Shown: piece by piece, positions 1 to 5,107 of the stretch
How the letters are laid out: each line of letters starts with the position of its first letter
Numbering within the stretch: position 1 is the stretch's first letter
Assembly: GCA_023299945.1 (NCBI GenBank)
Contig: JALZVZ010000013.1
Coordinates: 1 to 5,107 of the forward strand
DNA length: 5,107 bases
Origin: Altererythrobacter sp.
GTDB taxonomy: Bacteria > Pseudomonadota > Alphaproteobacteria > Sphingomonadales > Sphingomonadaceae
Reading direction: 5' to 3'
Made by a program: the position numbers and the translations under genes
The notes under the pieces: generated by a model
Told to the model about the DNA's origin: nothing
What the model saw: only the letters and a program-made list of their open reading frames with translations
Database searches by the model: none

Positions 1-73
1 TTTTGCCGCCCGTCCGCGTTGGCCGCTAGATCCCGATGCAGAAACTGCACGCGGCGCAGGAGTAAAAGCATGA
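1..73 (+). CDS. tsaD: tsaD, C-terminal end only (tRNA t6A threonylcarbamoyltransferase)
   Basis: Only the last 23 codons are present, read from base 2 to the TGA at 71-73. They end in F-A-A-R-P-R-W-P-L-D, then an acidic and alanine/glycine-rich tail. The phrase 'ARPRWPLDP' is the typical C-terminus of alphaproteobacterial TsaD (formerly Gcp), which transfers the threonylcarbamoyl group to A37 of ANN-decoding tRNAs. TsaD is also a common upstream neighbour of gpsA in this group. The stop codon overlaps the gpsA start (ATGA, 70-73), so the two are probably co-translated. No catalytic or metal-binding residues fall inside the window. The identification rests on the short tail plus gene order, which is family knowledge rather than a full domain match. 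Confidence 0.8.
   Translation, partial: FAARPRWPLDPDAETARGAGVKA
58..62 (+). promoter_or_regulatory. Ribosome binding site of gpsA
   Basis: AGGAG lies 7 nt before the ATG at 70, inside the last codons of tsaD. It decides the start. The reading frame stays open upstream to a TTG at 19, but that extension would translate tsaD sequence out of frame, and the NAD-binding fold begins directly after the ATG at 70. Confidence 0.8.
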
Positions 74-1074
74 ACACTATAGGCGTTTTGGGCGCAGGCG
101 CATGGGGCACGGCGCTTGCACAAATGCTGGCCAGTGATGGCAGAGACGTGCTGATTTGGGCGCTGGAGCCGGAATTGGTCGAGGAGATCAACACAGCCCA
201 TACCAACAGTCTTTATCTGCCCTCCGCCAGCCTCGCCCCCAGCATTCGCGCCACTGGCGATCTGACGCAATTTGCGAGCCTAGAAACGATTCTGGCTGTC
301 ACACCGGCACAGCATTTGGGCCGCGTTTTGTCCGGCTTGAGCAATGCGCCCCGCGACCTCATACTTTGCTCCAAAGGCATTGAGGCAGGCACAGGCCGCT
401 TGATGAATGAAGTGGCGAAAGCCGCCGCGCCGAACAGCGACATCGCCGTTCTATCAGGGCCGACATTCGCGCATGAAGTCGCCGCAGGATTGCCGACCGC
501 AGTGACTTTGGCATGCAGCGGCGGCGAGGCGCAGTGGGACCGGCTTTCCCCGCAAATCGCGCGGGCCGCATTTCGGCCCTACTACAGCGATGATGTGACC
601 GGCGCAGAAATAGGCGGATCGATCAAAAACGTGCTGGCGATTGCTTGCGGCGTCGTTGAGGGATTGGGCCTTGGCCAGAATGCGCGGGCGGCATTGATCG
701 CGCGCGGATATGCCGAAATGCTGCGCTTTGGCGGCGCATTGGGAGCGCGAGCTGAAACGCTAGCAGGCCTATGCGGACTGGGTGATTTGGTGCTGACCTG
801 CTCCAGCACCTCCAGCCGCAATTTCTCGCTCGGCAAGGCCTTGGGCGAAGGGCAAAGCGCCGCTGATCTGATGGCCGACCGCAAAACCGTGGCAGAAGGC
901 GCGCACACTGCGCCCGTGCTGAACGGACTGGCTGAAACGCGGGCGATTGCCATGCCCATCGTCAGCGCAGTGCATACAATCCTAGAGGGCGCAGAGCCTG
1001 CCGGTGTCGTCGCCGGGTTGCTGGCCCGGCCGCTGACAGCTGAGCAGACACATTCTGAAAGCAAACCGGCTTGA
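70..1074 (+). CDS. gpsA: Glycerol-3-phosphate dehydrogenase [NAD(P)+], GpsA
   Basis: The 334-aa cytosolic enzyme reduces dihydroxyacetone phosphate to sn-glycerol 3-phosphate with NAD(P)H, providing the backbone for phospholipid synthesis. The N-terminus carries the Rossmann nucleotide-binding loop G8-A-G-A-W-G13. Further family motifs are C-S-K102-G, L-S-G-P-T-F at about 128-133, G-G-S-I-K186-N-V with the conserved lysine in the active-site region, the N-A-R206-A-A-L substrate-binding stretch, and G-L-G-D-L-V-L-T-C-S at 236-245. The length matches the family (about 330-340 aa), and no key motif is missing. The start at 70 has a good Shine-Dalgarno sequence and overlaps the tsaD stop. The gene's own TGA overlaps the TTG start of the downstream exporter gene, so the three genes probably form one operon. 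Identification is firm from the motifs and full-length agreement. Confidence 0.97.
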   Translation: MNTIGVLGAGAWGTALAQMLASDGRDVLIWALEPELVEEINTAHTNSLYLPSASLAPSIRATGDLTQFASLETILAVTPAQHLGRVLSGLSNAPRDLILCSKGIEAGTGRLMNEVAKAAAPNSDIAVLSGPTFAHEVAAGLPTAVTLACSGGEAQWDRLSPQIARAAFRPYYSDDVTGAEIGGSIKNVLAIACGVVEGLGLGQNARAALIARGYAEMLRFGGALGARAETLAGLCGLGDLVLTCSSTSSRNFSLGKALGEGQSAADLMADRKTVAEGAHTAPVLNGLAETRAIAMPIVSAVHTILEGAEPAGVVAGLLARPLTAEQTHSESKPA

Positions 1075-2612
1075 GCAAGCCCCCGATCTCACCGACCGTT
1101 ACAGGTAACAGCCCATCATCGGGCGAGACCGATAATGAGGACCTTGAGGCGATCGCAAAAGGCGGGCGCACCAATGTGATGGGCTTTGTTATGCGCTTGA
1201 TCGCACGCATCCCATTCCTGCTGATTGCCGGACGGCTCTATGGTCTCGATGCAGTGGGCCGCTATGCCTATGCGCTGATCTTGATCGAGCTGTTTGCGTT
1301 GATGTGCTCCTTGGGAGAGAAGCGCGGATTGGCGCAGCGTCTAACGGAAGGGGAAGGCAATGAAACCAATCTCGTCTATGACGGGCTTTTAACCGCCTTC
1401 ATCCTATCGTGCATTGCCGGATTAGTGCTGTTCCTAATCCCCGCACCATTATTTCCCAATGGCATGAACAGCTCGCTCGACATATGGCTAGTCGCGGCTA
1501 TTCCCGCCTTTGCGATGACCGAAATTCTGCTGGCGGCGCAGGCCTATCGCTATGATATTGCGACCACAGTGCGCGCCCGCGCGATTGTGGAGCCGTGGAC
1601 GATATCGATCATGGTCGGGGCATTTTTCTTCATCCCTGCAACGAAGGATGCAGGGCTTGCGCTGGCCTTTATTGCATCGATTTATGCCGCCTTTTTCACA
1701 GCTCTCTGGTCATTCCTACGCACATATGGCCTGCCAGCCGGTTGGAAGCCACGCTGGCGTTATATGGTCGATATGACCACGCGCGCATTGCCCCTGGTCG
1801 GGGCCGATGCGGTGGAATGGAGCACGCGGCGGATCGATATATTTATCCTCGGCCTGTTCGCCTCACCTGCCGCGGTCGCGTTCTATTATATGGCCCAGCA
1901 AATCGCGAGCCTGCCGCAAAAATTGAAGACCAGCTTTGAACCCATTCTCTCCCCTGTCATCACCAAGAACCTGAAGAAAAAGAACTTTGGCGCGATTGCA
2001 GCGCAGGTGCGCCAAGTTGGCTTTTGGATCATCGCGGTGCAATTGGGCATTGCGCTGGCGCTGGTTATTCCGGGTGAGGCATTTATGGGGCTGATCGGGC
2101 CGCAATATGTCGCAGGCACGGGCGCGCTCGCGTTTCTGCTGGCAGCAGAAGTCGCGGCAAGCATGGCGGTCGTATCGGAAAGCGTGCTGGTCTATATTGC
2201 TCGCAAGCGCAATTTCCTGATCTCTATCGGCGTGATCGCATTGCAGGCCGTGCTCACCATTGCGCTGATCATGCTGGCCGATCATTTGGATCTGACCGAA
2301 CCGTTCAAAGCAGCAGGCGCGGCGATGGCCCTGATGCTGGCGCTGTCGGTATCAAGCCTTGTGAAGGCATTGTTCCTGAAGAAATTGCTCAAAGCGCCGG
2401 TGAGCAATTGGCGCTGGGCTTTGGTGACGGCGACCGCGCCTGCGGTGGTGGTCGGCTTCCTTGCGACTTTCCTGCCTGAATGGATGGAATTGCTTGTCGG
2501 AGTGCCAGCGATCCTCGCAACCTATGGCTATGTCATTTGGAAGCGCGGCTTTGGCGAGGAAGACCGGGTGCTCTTCCGCAAGAGCATCAGCCCCGATTCC
2601 AAAAGTAGCTAG
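1071..2612 (+). CDS. Polysaccharide/lipid-linked oligosaccharide exporter, MATE/Wzx/MurJ-like superfamily
   Basis: The 513-aa inner-membrane protein has roughly 12-14 hydrophobic segments, at about residues 37-57, 61-82, 105-125, 137-157, 169-188, 192-214, 238-275, 313-333, 350-375, 381-404, 412-436, 449-467 and 471-490. It begins with a polar Ser/Pro/Glu-rich cytoplasmic tail (1-28), then A-K-G-G-R-T-N before helix 1, the usual entry to helix 1 in polysaccharide exporters. The mid-protein R-R-I-D-I-F-I-L-G-L-F (253-263), followed by Y-Y-M-A-Q-Q-I-A, matches the second-lobe repeat of that superfamily. By family it should flip a lipid-linked saccharide (O-antigen, capsule or exopolysaccharide unit); the substrate cannot be read from sequence. 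The TTG start is preferred because the frame is closed by a TGA at 1056-1058, it gives a 4-nt overlap with gpsA, and the next in-frame start (GTG, 1176) would remove the pre-helix motif. The Shine-Dalgarno is weak (GAAAG, 1057-1061), consistent with coupling to gpsA. Confidence 0.85.
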   Translation: MSKPPISPTVTGNSPSSGETDNEDLEAIAKGGRTNVMGFVMRLIARIPFLLIAGRLYGLDAVGRYAYALILIELFALMCSLGEKRGLAQRLTEGEGNETNLVYDGLLTAFILSCIAGLVLFLIPAPLFPNGMNSSLDIWLVAAIPAFAMTEILLAAQAYRYDIATTVRARAIVEPWTISIMVGAFFFIPATKDAGLALAFIASIYAAFFTALWSFLRTYGLPAGWKPRWRYMVDMTTRALPLVGADAVEWSTRRIDIFILGLFASPAAVAFYYMAQQIASLPQKLKTSFEPILSPVITKNLKKKNFGAIAAQVRQVGFWIIAVQLGIALALVIPGEAFMGLIGPQYVAGTGALAFLLAAEVAASMAVVSESVLVYIARKRNFLISIGVIALQAVLTIALIMLADHLDLTEPFKAAGAAMALMLALSVSSLVKALFLKKLLKAPVSNWRWALVTATAPAVVVGFLATFLPEWMELLVGVPAILATYGYVIWKRGFGEEDRVLFRKSISPDSKSS

Positions 2613-2624
2613 TAAGAAGTAGCT
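2603..2624 (+). repeat. Short tandem-like direct repeat at the end of the exporter gene
   Basis: AAGTAGCT occurs at 2603-2610 and again at 2617-2624, a 14-nt period that spans the exporter stop codon (TAG, 2610-2612). The second copy also contains the left arm of the weak hairpin GAAG-TAG-CTTC (2616-2626). Both copies are visible directly. An 8-bp repeat may be chance or a small local duplication, and no function is assigned. Confidence 0.4.
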
Positions 2625-2714
2625 TCCGTCACTTCTCCACACTTTGTCGCTGCCACAAAACGTTCAGTCGCGGTTAAAGCCATCAGCCGATGATTGCAGT
2701 CTATATTTGGGATT

Positions 2715-2720
2715 GGGAGA
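2715..2720 (+). promoter_or_regulatory. Ribosome binding site of the VWA lipoprotein gene
   Basis: GGGAGA sits just upstream of two consecutive ATG codons at 2725 and 2728, with GGGAG ending 5 and 8 nt before them respectively. It decides the start. The frame is open back to a TTG at 2644, but that extension has no Shine-Dalgarno sequence and would put 27 polar residues ahead of the lipoprotein signal peptide. Confidence 0.7.
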
Positions 2721-2724
2721 AGTG

Positions 2725-4446
2725 ATGATGCGAAATTCGCGGATTTTGGGCGGCGTGGCCTTGGTAGCCTTGCTTAGCGGCTGTGCGGCAACGTCGGACG
2801 ATTTTGCTGTAAATGATGCAGGTTCGCCGGTTATTGCGGAGGCTCCTCCGCCCCCACCGCCGCCTCCAGCACCCGCCCCGCCCAACGTTGCATCTGAGCA
2901 AGTGGTTGTGTCTGGATCGAGAATTCGAAATGGAGCTGCACGGGCTGGTGTCATGACGCAATCGCGCCGTCGCCCGCCTTCAGGCTATATCGGCATTCCG
3001 CCCGTCATCGTGCCAAATGATCCGGGCCGCGAGCAATATGATGGAAAAGAGGTTTCGCCGGTTAAAGTCGTCTCGAGCGAGCCCGTCTCCACCTTTTCTG
3101 TAGACGTAGACACCGGCGCATACGCCAACACCCGCCGTTTTCTAACGCAAGGCCAAGTGCCGCCGCGCGCCGCTGTTCGCACAGAGGAGATGATCAATTA
3201 TTTCCGCTATGATTATCCAAAGCCTGATGACCGTTCGCAGCCTTTCAGCGTCACCACAGATGTTGCCACCACCCCTTGGAATGATGACACCTATCTGATG
3301 CGCATTGGCCTGCGCGGTTATGATTTGCAGCGCGCCGAACGCCCGCCTGCCAACCTTGTGTTTCTGATGGATGTGTCAGGCTCAATGGGCAGCGCGGACA
3401 AATTGCCCTTGGTTAAAACGGCACTTGCTGGCCTTGCCGGTGAGCTAGGCAAACAAGACCGCGTTTCCATCGTCGTTTATGCAGGGGCCGCCGGCATGGT
3501 GCTGGAGCCGACGAACGACACACGCAAAATTCGCCGCGCGCTCGATAACCTTCGCGCAGGCGGCTCCACCGCTGGCGGAGCGGGCATTAAACTCGCCTAT
3601 CAAATCGCAGAGGACAGCTTCATCAAGGGCGGCGTCAACCGCGTGATATTGGCGACCGATGGTGATTTTAACGTCGGTCTTACGGGCCGCGATGCTTTGG
3701 TCGATATGGTCAAAGACCGCCGCGATAAGGGCATTACGCTGACCACGCTCGGCTTTGGTAGCGGCAATTTGAATGATGCGATGATGGAGCAGATCGCCAA
3801 TCACGGGAACGGCAATTACGCTTATATCGACAGCGCGCTAGAGGCCAAAAAAGTCCTGGGCGATGAAATGAGTTCAACGCTTTTTACCATCGCCAAGGAC
3901 GTGAAAATCCAGGTTGAGTTTAACCCGGCAGTCATCAACCAATACCGTCTTGTCGGCTATGAAAACCGGGCGCTGCGCGAACAAGATTTCAACAATGACA
4001 AAGTCGATGCAGGCGACATTGGAGCCGGCCATCAGGTCACCGCTATTTACGAAGTTGTGCCTGCGGGCAAGAAGGGCTGGATTTCGCCCCGTCGTTATGA
4101 GGATAAGGTCGCCACCGCCGCCACCAGCCGCATGACAGAGGCCGCCCATGTGAAGCTGCGGTACAAATTGCCCACTTCCGATACATCCAAGCTAATCGAT
4201 TATGTTGTCACAAATCGCGAAATTGCAAACGCGCGCGCGCCGCGCGGTGACTTCGCTTTTGCCGCCTCGGTCGCTGCCTATGGTCAGATGCTGCGAGGGG
4301 ATGAGCTAATGAACGGCTTTACCTTTGCCGATGCAGGGCGGCTCGCTGGCAAGCAAAATGATTATTGGCGGCAAGAGTTTTTGCGCCTGAATGATGTGGC
4401 CGGTTCGCTGAAAGATAACGGAAAGAATGAACGCAGCGGAGGTTAG
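2725..4446 (+). CDS. VWA-domain outer-membrane lipoprotein, YfbK-like
   Basis: The 573-aa protein starts at the first of two ATGs (2725 or 2728). A lipoprotein signal peptide ends in the lipobox L17-S-G-C20; Ala follows the lipidated Cys, which predicts outer-membrane sorting. Next are a low-complexity linker with eight consecutive prolines (41-48), a TonB-receptor-like phrase V-V-V-S-G-S-R-I-R (60-68), and the conserved YfbK-type N-terminal region (about 113-163, including T-F-S-V-D-V-D-T-G-A-Y-A-N). The von Willebrand A domain (about 209-375) has a complete MIDAS: D216-x-S218-x-S220, T282 and D312. The C-terminal part (about 376-560) matches the DUF3520-like tail of YfbK homologues. The family is thought to bind protein partners through a metal ion, but its role is poorly known. 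The downstream OmpA-like gene follows after 41 nt, which suggests a shared envelope function. Family assignment is firm; function is open. Confidence 0.9.
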   Translation: MMRNSRILGGVALVALLSGCAATSDDFAVNDAGSPVIAEAPPPPPPPPAPAPPNVASEQVVVSGSRIRNGAARAGVMTQSRRRPPSGYIGIPPVIVPNDPGREQYDGKEVSPVKVVSSEPVSTFSVDVDTGAYANTRRFLTQGQVPPRAAVRTEEMINYFRYDYPKPDDRSQPFSVTTDVATTPWNDDTYLMRIGLRGYDLQRAERPPANLVFLMDVSGSMGSADKLPLVKTALAGLAGELGKQDRVSIVVYAGAAGMVLEPTNDTRKIRRALDNLRAGGSTAGGAGIKLAYQIAEDSFIKGGVNRVILATDGDFNVGLTGRDALVDMVKDRRDKGITLTTLGFGSGNLNDAMMEQIANHGNGNYAYIDSALEAKKVLGDEMSSTLFTIAKDVKIQVEFNPAVINQYRLVGYENRALREQDFNNDKVDAGDIGAGHQVTAIYEVVPAGKKGWISPRRYEDKVATAATSRMTEAAHVKLRYKLPTSDTSKLIDYVVTNREIANARAPRGDFAFAASVAAYGQMLRGDELMNGFTFADAGRLAGKQNDYWRQEFLRLNDVAGSLKDNGKNERSGG

Positions 4447-4477
4447 CCTCTTTCCAAACTTAGCTTTGAGCGGCTAA
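4443..4477 (+). repeat. TTAGC/GCTAA inverted-repeat cluster before the OmpA-like gene
   Basis: TTAGCC (4443-4448, covering the VWA gene's stop codon), TTAGCT (4460-4465) and GGCTAA (4472-4477) lie in the gap between the two genes. The right arm can pair with either left arm. The close pair forms a 6-bp stem (one U-G pair) with a 6-nt loop; the far pair forms a perfect 6-bp stem with a 23-nt loop. The right arm's last two bases are the first two of the AAGGA ribosome binding site. No T-run follows, so it does not look like an intrinsic terminator. A role in modulating translation of the next gene is inference only. Confidence 0.35.
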
Positions 4478-4480
4478 GGA
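4476..4480 (+). promoter_or_regulatory. Ribosome binding site of the OmpA-like gene
   Basis: AAGGA lies 7 nt upstream of the ATG at 4488. It supports that start over the ATG at 4480, which is part of the binding site itself and opens a frame that stops after three codons (TGA 4489-4491). Confidence 0.7.
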
Positions 4481-4487
4481 TGCGGGC

Positions 4488-5107
4488 ATGAATAAGCGCT
4501 CCCTCGTCAGCCCTAAAATCGCCACTATATGTGGCGCAATTTTGGTGAGCATTACCGCGATACTGGGCGCGCGGATGAGCGATGCCGCCTTTGCCGCTAA
4601 CTTGTCTTCGCAGGCGGACTCACAGCTGAGCAAAATTGGCGCAGGCGATGTAAAAACCCGCTTTTCGACCCGCGGGCGTTGGCCTACCCGCCATCCCGTT
4701 TTATCGGGTGGCGACGCGCTGGATGAAGGCACGCGGGACAATGCCGCCAAAGCGGTTGGCCGCGTTGCCGGTGTCGGCGGGGTTAGTTGGGAAGATGGAA
4801 AAATGCTGGCTGTGTCAGGCTTTGCCCCCACCTCCCCCACCCATTGCCAAGACGAGGTACAAACATTGCTGGCCGCACGCTCGATCCGCTTTGAGGAATC
4901 GCGCAGTGATATTGCACCGACTTCCGATGCTTTGCTGGATGAAGTTGCCGCCACTTTGAAGCCATGCCTAGGATCGATTATCGCGGTAACCGGACATACG
5001 GATGCAACCGGGCCAGAAGAAGAGAACCTTGCTTTGTCACAAGAGCGCGCCCGCGCCGTTGAGGCCGCCCTGCGCAAGCGCGGCATTCCTGCCCGCGGGA
5101 TGCGCGC
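4488..5107 (+). CDS. OmpA-family protein with BON-like region, 3' end cut by window edge
   Basis: There are 206 complete codons, and the frame is still open at the right edge. Residues 10-29 form a hydrophobic signal or anchor segment. It is not a lipobox, and signal cleavage after A-F-A36 is possible. Residues about 42-105 resemble a BON domain, with R-H-P-V-L-S-G-G-D at 68-76, a T-R-D-N-A-A helix and a closing G-V-G-G-V. From about 120 the OmpA C-terminal domain begins: I-R-F at 133-135, G-H-T-D172, N180 and L-S-x-x-R187-A. D172 and R187 correspond to the residues that contact diaminopimelate of peptidoglycan in OmpA. Cys120 and Cys160 flank the first half of the domain and could form a disulphide. 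The protein probably sits in the periplasm or outer membrane and holds the peptidoglycan. It follows the VWA lipoprotein gene on the same strand. The 208-aa open frame on the opposite strand (4460-5086) is taken as its antisense shadow. Confidence 0.88.
   Translation, partial: MNKRSLVSPKIATICGAILVSITAILGARMSDAAFAANLSSQADSQLSKIGAGDVKTRFSTRGRWPTRHPVLSGGDALDEGTRDNAAKAVGRVAGVGGVSWEDGKMLAVSGFAPTSPTHCQDEVQTLLAARSIRFEESRSDIAPTSDALLDEVAATLKPCLGSIIAVTGHTDATGPEEENLALSQERARAVEAALRKRGIPARGMR

Noticed and set aside
19..69. Upstream TTG start extending the gpsA frame by 17 codons
   Set aside because: The extension overlaps the tsaD end out of frame, is unusually rich in Arg and Cys, and precedes the Rossmann fold start. 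The ATG at 70 has a good ribosome binding site and the classic ATGA overlap.
582..1064. 160-codon open frame on the minus strand inside gpsA
   Set aside because: It lies fully antisense to a gene with a clear family identity, its Ser/Ala/Pro-rich product has no recognisable motif, and GC-rich codon use readily leaves such frames open.
2615..2636. Intrinsic terminator after the exporter gene
   Set aside because: The 6-bp AGAAGT/ACTTCT stem is AT-rich, has a 10-nt loop and is not followed by a T-run.
2702..2707. TATATT as a -10 promoter box for the VWA gene
   Set aside because: No -35-like hexamer is found 16-18 nt upstream (sequence there is GCCATC and its neighbours). A promoter in this gap is plausible, but this box alone is not adequate support.
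2644..2724. TTG start extending the VWA protein by 27 residues
   Set aside because: There is no Shine-Dalgarno sequence before it, and the extension would bury the lipoprotein signal peptide behind a polar stretch. The ATG pair at 2725/2728 fits the lipobox distance.
4230..4247. Alternating CG tract, possible Z-DNA or repeat
   Set aside because: It is fully explained as codons for N-A-R-A-P-R-G in the VWA protein, with a GC-rich codon preference. There is no sign of function beyond coding.
4460..5086. 208-codon open frame on the minus strand
   Set aside because: The opposite strand encodes recognisable OmpA motifs through the same interval, with its own ribosome binding site. The minus-strand product is Arg/Ser/Ala-rich and shows no domain.

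Overview
The window reads as chromosomal DNA of a Gram-negative alphaproteobacterium, most likely from the Sphingomonadales/Erythrobacteraceae side of the class. This is inferred from the moderately GC-rich base composition, the tsaD-gpsA gene order, and the TonB-receptor-like 'VVVSGSRIR' phrase inside an envelope lipoprotein, a phrase typical of sphingomonad outer-membrane proteins. No 16S gene or other lineage marker is present, so the placement is tentative. All genes are on the + strand, and I see no mobile element, tRNA, rRNA or CRISPR array.

Left block (1-2612) is a tightly coupled gene run. It holds the last 23 codons of tsaD (tRNA t6A modification), then gpsA (NAD(P)-dependent glycerol-3-phosphate dehydrogenase), then a multi-spanning membrane protein of the MATE/Wzx/MurJ-like polysaccharide exporter superfamily. 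Each junction is a 4-nt stop/start overlap (ATGA at 70-73, TTGA at 1071-1074), which suggests one transcript with translational coupling. gpsA supplies the phospholipid backbone; the exporter probably moves a lipid-linked saccharide across the inner membrane.

A 112-bp gap (2613-2724) separates this run from the right block. The gap carries a short direct repeat and a weak inverted repeat but no convincing terminator or promoter.

The right block (2725-5107) holds two envelope genes. The first is a 573-aa lipoprotein with a lipobox, a poly-proline linker, a TonB-receptor-like phrase and a complete MIDAS-type von Willebrand A domain (YfbK-like architecture). After 41 nt comes an OmpA-family protein with an N-terminal membrane/signal segment, a BON-like region and a C-terminal peptidoglycan-binding OmpA domain that runs off the right edge. 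The 41-nt spacer has three copies of a TTAGC/GCTAA element, which can fold into a hairpin touching the ompA-like gene's ribosome binding site.

Most of the window is ordinary core-genome content. The parts most worth a second look are the TonB-receptor-like phrase in the VWA lipoprotein, the VWA/OmpA pairing, and the possible hairpin control between them.
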